Shown: positions 1 through 12,598 of the stretch, in pieces
How the letters are laid out: every line of letters begins with the position of its first letter
Numbering within the stretch: position 1 is the stretch's first letter
From: Cotesia glomerata
Lineage: Eukaryota; Arthropoda; Insecta; Hymenoptera; Braconidae
Reading direction: 5' to 3'
Assembly (NCBI RefSeq): GCF_020080835.1
Contig: NC_058160.1
Coordinates: 19,207,152-19,271,151 of the forward strand
Length of the DNA: 64,000 bases
The notes under the pieces: generated by a model
Database searches by the model: none
Told to the model about the DNA's origin: nothing
What the model saw: the letters and a program-made list of their open reading frames with translations, nothing else
Position numbers and translations under genes: made by a program

Positions 1-2734
1 ACATTAATTCAATATAAAATATTTGCTCTTAATAAAAAAATTAAAATTCGTTTTTGATATCTTGTACTTTATATAGTGCCATTACATTCAAACTTATAAA
101 ATAGATCATTTTTTAATTTATGGAAAAACTACCCATTAATCATTTTTGTAACACCAACTATTGAAATTATATTTCAATAGAAAAACAAAAAAAATTAATT
201 AATTAATACAAAGTGTAAAAATATAATTGAATCTCATAAATTTATGAATTGTTTTATTATTGGAAATAACTTATTTACTACATGTAACCAAAAGGATTAC
301 ATACTTCTAAATCCGATTTACGTCTTTTAGGAAAAAATAAGCATACTTAACTTTATTTTTTTCGTTTTACTTAATTGTTTAGTCCAGAAAGAAATAGTAC
401 TTTAACTAATAAAATCCGTGATTTTTTTATTAAATAAAATATAAAAAATAAACGATTACATTATTTTCTTCGTACAGTCGATGTTAAAATAATTATATTA
501 ACTATTTCATTACTTATAGTGAATGAAACAATGCCAAGTAAAAATCAATGATATAAATTCAAAATGAATAAAGAATTTGTGTATATTATTTAATTTTATT
601 TTAATCAATACTTGAGATCGAATATTATTAATAATTTTAATATTTTAACGAAAAGTAATATATAATCACTTGTTATTCATGAATAGTGACAGGTTTAATT
701 CCTAACTTTTCGAGATCAGTTGTTTATTCAATATTGTGATAAACATAACTTGAATAATCAGGTTGCATGTTCAGATGGTTACTCAGGACTGCTTATCAGA
801 GCAAAGTCAACTTATCTCAATATAGATCCAATTCTCAGTTGAAAAAATAAAAAGAATTTGTATTTTTCAGCTCTGAAATATTATCTTAAAATGTTAACAT
901 AGTAAATAAAAAATTTATTACGGTCAATAATATATGTGCATAAAAATGAAACTTTTCAGATGCTTTAATTAGGGCAAGCGAAAACCAACAAATATACGAA
1001 AATTGAATGTGTGAAGATTTCCTTCTTTAATACTCTAAAAAAATAAAAAAGATTTTCACAAAGTTTGAATAAAATATCAAATGATGCAGTAATGAAAAAA
1101 TTTTTCAATATTTTAAAAAGCGTTTTTCAAATAGTATCATTAAATTTTAAAAAGCTCAATTGTTTTAAAGAAATTAAAAGAAAATTCTCGAGTTTATCTA
1201 TTAATTTTAGTTTTTGGACGTTAACACCATGAATAGTTTTAAAGAAAGTTCTGAATATGTATTCTTGAAGACACCATCACAATTACTTCAAAAACCTCTA
1301 ATTTTAGATGTATCTTATAGAATAAAGATTTTATCTAACAATTCGGTATGTCTCTTTAAGAATATTTAATTTCATGAGAGAACAAACAAAAATATTATGC
1401 ACTTAGTATTCAGTTATATTTTTCAAGTTGATCAGTTTGAATAATTGTACGTATTTATTTATATACATTTATTTGTTATCAATATTATCACGTATCACCG
1501 TAAACAGTATAAATCAGAAAATAAAACTGGCTAAATTTTTTTCGATTTGATTTGTTCTCAGAAAAAGAAAATCATTTCAAATTTTAACATTATTAATGAA
1601 CTTATTACATACGTAATTAACTAATTACAATTATCAAAGTAATTAAAAGAAAATAATACTTTGATTTCTTCACGAGACTTATCAAGGCTTCGTTTTGTCG
1701 CTGGAATAACACAAAAAAAAAAATTTTTTTTTCTAGAATAGGATTTCTCATTAAGAATAAATAAATAGTTCCAAATGATTTATTATGTAGTAATAAATAC
1801 TTTTTATTGTTAAAAGTTATTTCTAAAAAGCCCAAAATTATTCTTAAATTTAATTATTATGGTCAGACATACAATTAAATATATAATAGAGATTATATTC
1901 ATTTCTTCATAAAGTTTAACACTGCATAACTTTTAAATCGTTGAAATAAATTAACAAAACCGAAGTTTTTTTTTTATAGAGAATCAATTTTCATAAAAAT
2001 GCATTTTTATGGTAGTTTTATTTAAAAAAGATTAAATTTGTTCGTCTGTTACATAAATATAAAATTTCGTTTTTCTTTTTCGAGAGAGAGCGAGAAAATT
2101 TTTTTCACATTTGAAAGTAACTTAAAATCATAAAAAAAAAGTTATTTAAATTATCCTAGTAACTATACAAAGTTTCATTGCGCTACGAAATGAATAGTAT
2201 TTTCTGAATCAAAAAGCAACATACATTGATCGGTAATTATTTTTGATATATTTATTTTGTGTACTACAGATTACTTCGTTTTTTGAGTAAAAATATAATT
2301 TATTTTTTCATAATATCAGTATAAACTTTTATATTGTACTCATAGATTATCACAAGAAATTTTAACAATAATCATTAAAAATCTCTTATAGATGCCTCTG
2401 ATAATAAATGTCCTATAATTTTTTATGATAAAACAATCTTTTAAATTCATATATTTGACTCAAAATCAAATTATTATAATCTATAAAAAAAAAAAAAATA
2501 TTCAATAAATTTTATCTCAATTTTACTTGAAAGGTGAAAAGAAAAATAATGAAAAAAAAAAAAAAATCTATTAACTAATAATATCTATTAAAAATTGTAG
2601 CAGCAGTTTATAACTAAAAAATTAAATATGATAGTATAAGTTTCTTACTAATAAAGTATTTATTTTAAATTATTATTTTCGTGGATGTTATCAATTTTTC
2701 AATATTATCACTTTAAAAAAAAAAAACAATGACC
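1..2734. other. Intergenic AT-rich DNA, 3' of glycogen synthase
   Basis: Very AT-rich sequence with no ORF resembling a known family and no clear inverted repeat. A reverse-strand AATAAA lies at 2659-2664, about 70 bp beyond the glycogen synthase stop, and is the best candidate polyadenylation signal for that gene. Nothing else supportable is seen. Confidence 0.6.
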
Positions 2735-5209
2735 TTATCTGTCATTTGCTTGTCTTAATTCTTCAAGCTGAAAAACCATTAAATCAAATTATTAATTATC
2801 CAACATGCTTAAATTTCTATAAAGTTTTATAGCTATGTTTTAAAAAAAGTAAAAAACATAACTTGCACAGCTAAATAGAAATTTTACTGTATAAACTATT
2901 AACAATAAATCCGCACCTCTTTTTCATCATCGACTTCATCCTCTTCGTCAGAACCATGGACTGAAGCTGCAGGTGTAGTAATGCGAGATGAAGACGGTGA
3001 TGGAGGCTCACTAAACGGTCTTGGATAGTTAAATCGACCAACACTAGTATCATCCAGTTCTGATGTAAATTCTGGATAAACTTTTACTAACGCTTTCATT
3101 CTTGCTTGCCGATAATACTAAAATTAAATAAACATTTGGTTAGTTTTTTTCTTTCATTACTTGAATGATGAAAATAAAAAAATATCTACAATTCCAAGAT
3201 TTCGCCAATCAAGCATGTCACTTAAACGTTCGGTACGATTTCTCTGAATAATTCGCTGCCGTCGACTAAGTCGAGCAAAATCAAACATGTAATTGGCTAA
3301 TTGTTGAACGCTAGATTCAATATCAATAAAATGACGATCGACAATATAAATTCCATAACTCATGGGATCAGCGATATGTTCTTGCATAAAACAACCAAAT
3401 CCAGATAAATTTGTTGTTATACTTGGAATACCCATAACTGTACATTCAGCTGGAGTATACCCCCATGGTTCGTAATATGATGGGAAAACTCCTAAATGAC
3501 ATCCTCGAACAAATTCTTCATAATCAAGCCCAAAAAGTGGATTCGTAGAAGATAAAAACTCTGGATGAAAGACAATCTATAAGTAAAAAATATTTTGTTA
3601 AATTTTTTTTTTTAATTTTGTTGGTCACATTTTTAGAAATATTACTTTAACTCGATCATGGACCGTATTGAATAAATTACACCTTCTTATTGTATTCAAA
3701 ATTGGATCATTCCAATCATCAACAACATTATGAGTCGTAACTGGGGGTAGACCACTTCGTTGTAAAGCATATAGACAACTGTAAAAAGTTTTTAATAATG
3801 TTTAAATAATTTTTTAGATTTATAGTAAATCAACTTTTACCATTTAATTTTTATAATTTCATCTTTCAATAGCATATCCATTGCATCAGGTAATCTTCCG
3901 GAAAGACAAGATTCATACATTCGTTTGCCAACATTTTGTTGAATGACATGGATAGTGTCTCTTAATGATTTAGTCACCTGGAAAAATTTGATTTCATAAG
4001 ATTAAAGCACAACTCGTTTACATCAAACCTAGAATTATTAAAATACTTACCGCATGGCCGCGTAGAGATTCAACGTTAAAATTATTTGTACGTGCGGGAA
4101 AAATTAAAAATGCAACCACAGTAATATCTGGTTTTGAGGTTTTTAAATAATGATTTAATCTGGCTAAAGCTTCTATAAAAATATCAGCTCCTTTATTTCC
4201 GAATTCGTAACGTCCAGCAGTGAAAAAATATAAAGTTTTATCCAGATCAAAGTCAAAATGACTGAAATAATAATTTATTTTTATTATTAATAAGGTTTTT
4301 TTTTTTATTTTTTTTTTAATACAAACCCATAGAAATGACCTCGGACAAATTCGTGAATTTTCTCTTTGCTAACAGCATGTAAATTTTGAAACTCATGAAG
4401 AGCTGAAAATTTTTTGACATTCAAACCATTTGGTGTGATAATATCCGGTTTACGTTTGAGTAAATGTTCAGCTTCAATGCCAGTAATATCCGAAACAGTT
4501 GTAAATATATGACAAAGGTGAGCCGCTGCTCGTTCCATACAATATCGATGATAGATTTGACGTTTTCCAGCTTCTTCATCAACATTAAACTGGAATTTTT
4601 TTTTATAATTATAAATACGTAAAGAATATCCCCATCCATCTTTATCATTTAAAGTTTACCTTATCCAAGTTATTGTAAAAATCAGTTTTCCCGGCACAAA
4701 GGTATCTGCCTAAGAGCGTTGCATGAGTAGTGAAAATAGTCGCGACATCAACATGTCTTGTTCTCAAGGCAACTAATCCAAGACCGGCTTGCCACTCATG
4801 GCAATGGACCAAAACTCTTGGCTGTACACTGGAACTCTCTTCAGCAGCTTTTCTAAATTTATTTATCAATGTCAATTTAATAATCTATTAAAATTACTGT
4901 AAAAAATTACAATATAATAAATTTTAACGAATTTTATCTTACCTGAATTGAGTTATAAATTGACATACAAGATATCCCAGTATAACGGCATCATTAGCTT
5001 CAATATCTAAATGTGGAATACCTAGATTGCAAGTATTCCATAATTCTGACTTGTATTCATCTAGTTTCCATGCTGCACTCCCGATGTCAAATAAAATTAC
5101 TTGAGGGTTCCCATCAACAAGCCAAGTACCAGTCACTACCTGTATTCATTGATCCAAATCATATGTATTTTTTCATTGCTTAAATTCATTTATCAATAAT
5201 AATAATAAG

Positions 5210-5242
<33 letters not shown>

Positions 5243-5685
5243 AAATTATACTTTAAATCCTTGATCTCTCAATACTTCGACAGCTTTCTTCAAGGGACTA
5301 TGATGGGGAAATTCAGCTTGTTCCACTTCAGTCCTAGCAGATTGTTCCTTGTAAGGTCCCATCATACAATACTGATCCCCCAATTCTTCAGTTGACACAT
5401 AAGCTTTTGATCTAATTACAGTATAAATACCGCCAACTATAATAAAAAGAAAAAATATTGCAAGCTTTGATGTATGTAAAATAATAATTTTTATAAATTA
5501 TAAATATATGGATCATAAAAAATAAGTACACAGTTGAGTATCAAACCTTTATTAGCAACTTCCCAAGCTACTTCAAAACTCCACCGATTTTCTTGCTCAG
5601 CATTATGCCCTCGATCCATATAAACCGATAGATCGTGTGAACTATCCATTCTGTAAAATCGTCGAGAAGCTCGTTCTCGAGACAT
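2735..5685 (-). CDS. GlyS: Glycogen synthase (GT3 family), 11 coding exons
   Basis: Cytosolic enzyme that adds glucose from UDP-glucose to glycogen in alpha-1,4 linkage. Exons on the minus strand: 5685-5547, 5436-5252, 5139-4943, 4852-4660, 4589-4327, 4261-4051, 3977-3841, 3778-3646, 3576-3190, 3117-2917, 2767-2735. All phases join cleanly, giving about 692 aa, close to animal homologues (about 700-740). Seen: VGGIYTV near the N-terminus (UDP-glucose site), EPWGYTPAE (the EX7E catalytic motif), and the arginine cluster [14 protein letters not shown], which in the family mediates glucose-6-phosphate activation and phosphorylation control. The C-terminal [13 protein letters not shown] stretch followed by an acidic run matches GSK3/CK2 regulatory phosphosites. 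The start ATG follows an acceptor-like TTACAG, so the first exon is probably non-coding. The last coding exon is only 33 nt ([10 protein letters not shown]). The donor before it is GAG|GTGCGG, a weak match; reading through instead gives the C-terminus VRIYC. Confidence 0.95.
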
Positions 5686-6214
5686 TTTTTACTCTGTAAG
5701 TTATTAAATATAATAATTAAAAAATTAAAGGTTTATAGATAATTAAAGCATCTGAAAGTAATAGAATTCGTGACACCCAGATGAAATAACCTTTGACATT
5801 GATAATTGATCGAGAAATTAAATTGATAATTTATATAATCACATTTTGGTAATAATTAAATTTACTATAAGTATTACGCAATTATTTAGTGAATTACTGA
5901 GAAAAATTGTTGTTTAGTATGACAGTAATAGTTCATTTAAATAATTGATTTATGTTTAGAGTAGATACTAGCTCAACCGTTGTAATGAAAAATAGATCGT
6001 AATTTATAATTCTTAATATTTAATGATAAAGAAAACAATTATAAAACAAAAATTATCATAAGTTCTTGTAAGATTAAATCTTTGACACATGAATAAAAAG
6101 ATATAAATATTAATTTGTTAAATAATAACAAAAAATTCTCATTGAAGCTGTTTATTATTATGAATAGAATACAAATAAACAACAAAATATAAATCTTCAG
6201 CAAAATATACATAC

Positions 6215-6300
6215 CTTAAATAGAATAAAAAGTGCTTAATTAAAACTTTGTCAACTTGGCAGTGTTTGATAGATAAAAATACGTGTGTATGCGCCACGAC
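6215..6300 (-). promoter_or_regulatory. Likely non-coding first exon / promoter region of glycogen synthase
   Basis: On the minus strand AAG|GTATGTA forms a good splice donor (exon end 6215). It could pair with the acceptor about 15 bp upstream of the glycogen synthase ATG, leaving an intron of roughly 520 bp. The upstream limit of the exon is not visible. A long (AT)n tract lies about 90 bp further upstream. Confidence 0.45.
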
Positions 6301-6386
6301 TGATCTTCGGATTTTGAAGAGTGAAGGTCATCTAAGTTTCAAGAAAGGTCAAAGGAATTGAATCTTTCGGGTGTTTTCGGTTTTTG

Positions 6387-6387
<1 letters not shown>

Positions 6388-6472
<85 letters not shown>
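6388..6472. repeat. (AT)n microsatellite
   Basis: About 42 uninterrupted AT dinucleotides just upstream of the putative first exon of glycogen synthase. The short plus-strand ORF across it is a repeat artefact. Confidence 0.97.
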
Positions 6473-6474
<2 letters not shown>

Positions 6475-8067
6475 TTCGAGTATTTTTTTCGTGCATCTTC
6501 CGATCTCCTATTTACGATAAATAGAGATCCAAACGAATGAATTTCGACAAAATAGAATATAAATAAATAAATATATGAAATACATGATGAGATATATAGT
6601 AACCAGTCGCTAACTAAAATATCGTATTTATTTTTATGTATCTTTTTTTAACACATATTTAAAATATTTAGACAATGAGTATACTATTATTAATTAAATA
6701 ATATATTGTTAGACTAAAATTTTGAGTAAAAATACTTAAGATATATGGAGATATATCTACTATGTAATAACTGTTCATAAAGTTTTTTTATTATTTTATT
6801 TAAACTTTTGCATCAATTACATGAATTTTATTTAGACATAAATAAAAGTTAATTAAAAAAAAAATAAACTAACTTATAATTAATAATGTTATAGGATCCA
6901 TATAGGATAAACAACATGTATACATCTATTTACTCATTTATTAATCTATAACAATCAAAATTTAATTTATTGTAGTGCATACTACGACAAAATCTTCGTA
7001 ACTTCAATTCCCGCTCTTTAAAGGTAGGCTGTAGCAAATTAATTCTTAGAAATTGCACTTTTCTAATTACGTCTTAAATAGATTTTAAAATCAAATAAAA
7101 TGAAGTTTCCGAAAAGTAACATACGACTAGCTATTGCGGAAGCTTTATAATAGTTCATTTAATAATTTTTTCAAAAAGCAATTAGAAATATCAAATTTCA
7201 TAAAATACATTTACTATGGCTTAGCCTTAATACTAAAGAAAGCATTTATTCTAATTTTTTCTTTTTTAAATTATCATTCTTTCTGTTGCTCTACAACTTT
7301 ACTGTAACTTCTAAATTTCACGCTCCACAAAGTTTGATTTTGTGGACATTTTACCGCAATCGTAGAGTACTAAAGAGAACGCCGTGGAAAAAAAATACAT
7401 AATAAAGTCGCTCCAACTTTTTCGTTCTTTGACTTCTTACCATTTCTTCGTTATGATCTGATCCGATGTTTAGTAAGTTTTTACTGCTGTAGATGTCTCA
7501 ATATTATAGTTAGATTCGGCTCAGATCGGCGGGCTCTTTGAAATTCGCTAAAGAATACGAAAGTATTCCTGTTACGGACTTTCGTGAATAATAATTAATA
7601 TTATTATTAATTTATACTAGTTAGGATGAGGATTTGGCATTCGGTATTATGAATGATGAGATTTTATATGCAAGTTATATGGGATATATTGTAAGATGTT
7701 TCATATACAGGAGTTACTTGCTTACTGCTATATCTTAATTTTCCTAAGTTTTACATCGAGTTAATAACTTATTTTAGAGGGGAGATTTTAGCTTTAGGGT
7801 TGGATTTATTATAAGAATGATTTCTAATTGGTCGATTTCTTCAAGAGTGGGACTCAAAAGTAAAAGTGACGCCTTCGCTTAATTTTCTCTCGGAAAAGTG
7901 AAACTAACCATGTGTTTAACACATGGCGTCGTAGTCGTTGCCTGGTTAGAAGAAAAGCCATAAAAAGAGAATATTTAGTTTAGCCTAGGATAATAAAGTC
8001 CTTTATTCAAAGTCGTAAATTGTAGTATTTTGCTAGAGTCTCTAAGAAACAAAGATGTATTTGTTAT
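6473..8067. other. Intergenic sequence without recognisable genes
   Basis: AT-rich DNA with short GC-richer patches (7490-7570 and 7850-7960). A TGTTACGG at about 7571 resembles an LTR start, but no matching end or target duplication could be located. No coding similarity was seen on either strand. Confidence 0.5.
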
Positions 8068-8071
8068 TTAA

Positions 8072-8472
8072 GGTAGTTGTAGCGTGATAGGCATTTCAAC
8101 AGAAAATTATGAAATTTTTTTTATTGAAAGATAAATATATTAATAATTTACTACCAAAATTTCAGATCAATTGACCGCACCGTTTTTAAGTAATTAATTT
8201 TCGAAATTGCATCTTTTACACGTAGAAGTATAGAGAGATGGTAAAGTTAGTATGAAATCTTCCGTACCACTCGAGTGGGCCAAAGATTTCATACTAACTT
8301 TACCATCTCTCTATACCTCTACGTGTAAAAGACGCAATTTCGAAAATTAATTACTTAAAAACGGTGCGGTCAATTGATCTGAAATTTTGGTAGTGAATTA
8401 TTAATTTATTTATCTTTCGATAAAAAAAATTTTATAATTTTCTGTTGAAATGCCTATCACGCTACAACTACC
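8072..8472. mobile_element. TTAA-flanked palindromic MITE, copy 1
   Basis: A 401-bp near-perfect palindrome: the left half from GGTAGTTGTAGCGTGATAGG is repeated inverted to the right end around a short centre near 8270. It is flanked by TTAA on both sides (8068-8071 and 8473-8476), the target duplication typical of piggyBac-type cut-and-paste elements. It has no ORF, so it must move in trans if at all. A second copy of equal length lies at 32380-32780. Confidence 0.9.
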
Positions 8473-8476
8473 TTAA

Positions 8477-9424
8477 GATTTTAGTTTCTCCTTTTTATAG
8501 CTTTTCTCGAGATATTATATTTTATTTTCCTCTCGAGTGACCATTCTATATTTAAGTATTCCATATGTTTTATTTTCTTTGTTACGATGTTCTTAATATT
8601 ATTCTTATTATTTTTCTACAAATAATTATTCTTATAATTATATTATTAATCAATTATTTGTCTGATTTAAATTTAAATAAACCGCTAATTTATATCCTAT
8701 GTAGATGGCGGCATGTGGTACTACATCACATCTTACAGAAAAGCAGTGGAAAGGTTTTAAGGTTCGCTTGATATCGTCAATCTGATTCTGGGAATTTAAG
8801 TTTCGATTCTTTGAATTGAATATGAGTTATCTATTGTTGTATAGCCCCAAATTGGCTATAGTAAATTTATTGAGTTCTTTTAATTCGCCCGTTGGAACGC
8901 TGTAGGGCGTTCAACTCGCAGTAAATAGATTAAGGCGGGAGAGTAGATTTAAATTTGAATAATTTAAATTAAATAATATAAATATTTAATGAATTTAAAA
9001 CGCTCAGATTATTTTAGTTTAATTTAGATTTGCCTTGCGCGCAAATCTATTATTTATTATTCAATAGGTTACAAAATAAAAAGTACCGACAATAATTTCG
9101 AAAAAGGAAAATTTGCGTAGTGTACTACAGTCTTGCTTTTTGATAAGTCCCTTCTTGTTCCTTGGTTTTCGACTCCCCTGGTTGAGATGTTCGTACCTTT
9201 GGAGTGGGAGAGTCCCAGAGGGTAGTGAGGGTAGTTGCATGCGCCTCTGCGACTCCTGTCTTCAGCAAGCATCCCTTCTCGAGTTGGCAAAAATGGGATT
9301 ATGCTGCGATGACGTCACGGCAACTCGACATTCCCAGACTATATGCAACCCGCATGGATGCCTGGTTTTTATGACCTAGTCTTGAGTACTCGAGCAATCC
9401 CTTTTTTAAGCGAACGTTTTGGAA
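8477..9424. other. Unclassified GC-richer block
   Basis: About 0.9 kb whose second half (9110-9400) is clearly more GC-rich than its surroundings. Overlapping small ORFs exist on both strands, but none shows a recognisable domain. It could be a decayed LTR or untranslated part of a transposon. Confidence 0.35.
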
Positions 9425-9425
9425 A

Positions 9426-10514
9426 ATCCGAACAAAAACAGTTTCACTGTAAAAAATTACGCCAAGTCCACGTTCATAAAACTCATCTCAATAACATTTG
9501 CACTTTACAAAAAAAATTAGGCTCGTTTTAATAATTTTCATTCTCTACAAAAAGATGTGAAATACAAAAAAATACCAAGAAACCGTCATAATGTTGAAAA
9601 AATTGAAAAAAAATTTGTTGAAAATTAAAAAATTTTTTATCGTACTTGGCGCGCGTCATTGAGTACCCCAAATTTTTTCGGAAGAATTTCAACTCAAGAA
9701 AAATCGATTTCGCTTGTATATATATAATCATATTATATATTTATTTAGATTTCATTAGTCAAGGATACTGAACTCATTGAAAACATTGCTTAGTGTATTA
9801 ATTATCAGTTTTAGTGAAAAAACCCGTTCTTAAAATTTTTTTTAGATCTTTAGTGAGAACAACTGTCAATATGGTGGTGTGTTCAAGAAATCTGAAATTA
9901 TATAAAATTTTTGGATTTATTTTTTTTCAGCTTCGTCATTAATCTTTAATGAAGAACCTTATGCAATATTAAAGTTTGATATTGCTTCGTTTAACTGTAA
10001 TTAACACATTTTGATTGGCACTCACACCGCATTGTCCCAATTTAGTCGGCCATATGTTTTATTTTTTAGTAAACACAATTCTCACAATGCAACCGACCCA
10101 ACGTATGCATACGTATCGACTTATATGTAGTTTGCATAACTGCGTATGACATGTCAATTTTACCTAACTTTTGTAAAACTTATTATGAAATAACATAGGT
10201 TGACTTACTTATAAATTTCTCAGCATTAAAAGGATGTTTATTTATCCTGAAAAAATTTGGGGTACTCAATGACGCGCGCCAAGTACGATAAAAAAATTTT
10301 TTTTTTATTTTTTAATTTTCAACAAATTTTTTTTCAATTTTTTCAACATTCTGACGGTTTCTTGGTATTTTTTTGTATTTCACATCTTTTTGTAGAGAAT
10401 GAAAATTATTAAAACGAGCCTAATTTTTTTTGTAAAGTGCAAATGTTATTGAGATGAGTTTTATGAACGTGGACTTGGCGCAATTTTTTAAAGTGAAACT
10501 GTTTTTGTTCGGAT
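9426..10514. mobile_element. Foldback element with about 250-bp terminal inverted repeats
   Basis: The left arm starts ATCCGAACAAAAACAGTTTC and runs to about 9680. It recurs inverted at 10258-10514, including the stretch reading GACGCGCGCCAAGTACGAT. The roughly 570-bp centre holds no ORF of note. This is a non-autonomous foldback or MITE. A solitary end of the same family lies at 11041-11144. Confidence 0.8.
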
Positions 10515-11040
10515 TTCAGTATTTTTTGTAATTATAATAAAAATTGACAATTTTAATTTAATACATTTCCGGTGGCAAACTATCCCCTTTAAGCTATAGT
10601 TCATGTAAAAGTTTTTCTTACGCCGCCTGGCGTGTGTAATTGCAAGCTGTCAAATATCTTTTTTTCACTGTAGTTTCCCATCTATTATAAGATTAGCATG
10701 CATCCTTATATTATTTAGTCTCTGGCCGTCCGCTTTTTACATAAGAAAAAAGTTAAAATCTAAAAATCTGGGTCGCTATAGTTTGTGCTGATTATTTTTA
10801 ATAATTTTAAATAGAAATTATAAAGATAATTGATAATAATCAAGTAATACGCGTAATAAAAAGCATGAACTACTATTATAAAATATCATATAAAAAAAAA
10901 ATCAAAATAAATTTGAAAAAAAATTTGTAACTTCAAAAAACCGTTCTGCTTACGGTATATACACACTCGCTAGTCTGGCTTGAGAACGGAACTTGGCGCC
11001 AGACTCTATCGAGTCTGTTGATTTTTTCATTTTTCTATTT

Positions 11041-11144
11041 TATATCTTTTTGTAAAGAAAAAAAAAAATTTTTTTTTCCTTAATAGTCTTATGAACGTGG
11101 ACTTGGCGCGATTTTTTTTACAGTGAAACTGTTTTTGTTCGGAT
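11041..11144. mobile_element. Fragment of the 9.4-10.5 kb foldback family
   Basis: Contains the outermost part of that element (ATGAACGTGGACTTGGCGC, then CAGTGAAACTGTTTTTGTTC) in the same orientation as its right arm. No matching left arm is found immediately upstream. Confidence 0.65.
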
Positions 11145-11149
11145 TATAA

Positions 11150-11433
11150 TTACTATTATTGTTGTTGTTATTATGATTACCAATATTATTTATTGTTATT
11201 ATGATATTGTTGTTGGTAAATGACACAATGTATCAAACGCATAGTTATGTTACGTATTATCAAGAGATTAAGATTATTTAAAACCCGCCGAATTGAATGA
11301 CAGTGCCATCTACAGGCAACAACCATGAGATTATAGAATGTACACTATCTTCAATGAAAATTCTCCAGACACTGAACAGCTGGTTTATCCCAAGAAAGTA
11401 GAACTCGAACAACGTTTAGTCTGTTGTGTATTT
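11150..11433 (+). repeat. Tandem unit 1, interrupted by the hAT element
   Basis: A diverged copy of the unit found at 16701-17621 and 17622-18360. Shared landmarks are AGTGCCA[CT]CTACAGGC, the CCGAAGAAAG/CCCAAGAAAG stretch, and the TA-rich tail. The hAT transposon splits this copy: sequence before 11434 continues after 16688. Confidence 0.65.
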
Positions 11434-11800
11434 AGACTGGTCAGGGGTGGGCAGTTACGCGTAACGAGCAGTTTCCTACGTATTTTACGTAAACTACGTA
11501 AAATACTTAAATTCCGGTATTATACGTCGATTTGTATGCCACCTGGTGGTTATCATTGGACATTGTACATTTTTAAAATTCTAACCGTCTTTCAACAGTT
11601 TTCGCAATAACTAATCTAAACTTTTAATTTTATCTCAAAATGAGTGCATTAAAAAAAAAAATTTATCAATCATTTTTAAAGAAAATTGTTAAAGATTGAA
11701 AAGTTAAATGGTAAAAATATTGCTCAATGTTTAAAGTGCAATTATAAGTTAAAAAATACTGCACAAATTCGATTACAAAGTCATCGGTAAATAGTTATTT

Positions 11801-12148
11801 TTTTTTTTTTTTTTTTTTTTATTTTAACCCCGCTTTTCAGACTTCTGTCTCGATGGGGGTCCGGCCGAGACCGGAAGGGGACTCCAGGCTGATCGGTACA
11901 TTAAGTTTGGCAGAATAAGTTTGGCGGTATTACATACTTTTTCAGCCTGGAGAGTAATGCGGCGATGGGCCGACTTTGGGGAAACTGCACGCATTTGCCT
12001 GTGCCCCACCGGTAGCACAGGGCTTGGGGAAACCATCGAAAAACCCAAACCTGTACAGCCCGGCATGAGTTACGAGCACCGATGTTCACTGAAAATTAAA
12101 TTTCAGCTCACACCGGGATTCGAACCCACGCCTCACCAGTCCCAAGCA
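11801..12148 (-). mobile_element. tRNA-derived SINE inside a transposase intron
   Basis: A minus-strand element ending in an A-tail (T-run at 11797-11820 on the plus strand). It is bounded by the 14-bp direct repeat GTAAATAGTTATTT (11787-11800 and 12149-12162). Its 5' end carries a pol III B-box, GGTTCGAATC, at 12117-12126 (reverse strand). No convincing A-box is seen, so the head may be truncated. The roughly 200-bp body is GC-rich compared with the host intron. The short ORFs over it are not genes. Confidence 0.85.
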
Positions 12149-12309
12149 GTAAATAGTTATTTAATAAATATTTATATTTTCATTGAATTAAAAAAAAATT
12201 TTTTTTGATAATTAATTTTGTATTTTCTTCACTTATTTCAGAAATAGATGTGCTGCCAAAACTACTGATCCCTCGGGAAAAACTAAGGTATATTGCAAAG
12301 CGATAATTA

Positions 12310-12598
12310 CACTGAGAAAAAAAATACTTTTATTAAGAAAATTTTCTTGATACAAGAATTTATGTTCTTGAAAATTTTCGAGAATATATATTCTTAGCTC
12401 AAGAACTTGTTACATTGATTAAAATAATTTTTACTTAATTTAAATAAACCTATTCTCTTGTTTATCTATTATCCAAAGATAAATATTGATGCTCTTCTCT
12501 TCAGAAATTAGTAATTAAAAATAATAGAATATTTGATCTCATCGAATTTCTTGAACCAAAAAATTGTTAATTGAGTAAAAGTATTTTTTTTCTCAGTG
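12310..12598. mobile_element. MITE with CACTGAGAAAAAAAATACTT ends
   Basis: The first 20 or so bases recur exactly inverted at the right end (AGTATTTTTTTTCTCAGTG). It is 289 bp with no ORF and lies wholly within intron 2 of the hAT transposase gene. The target duplication is unclear. Similar A-rich ends occur in MITEs near 54.2, 54.65 and 61.4 kb. Confidence 0.85.

Noticed and set aside
7571..9400. Possible solo LTR beginning TGTTACGG
   Set aside because: No matching terminus, paired repeat or target duplication could be found by eye, so the call is not supportable.
11824..12208. Overlapping small ORFs on both strands
   Set aside because: They lie on the SINE and its intron flanks and have no protein similarity.
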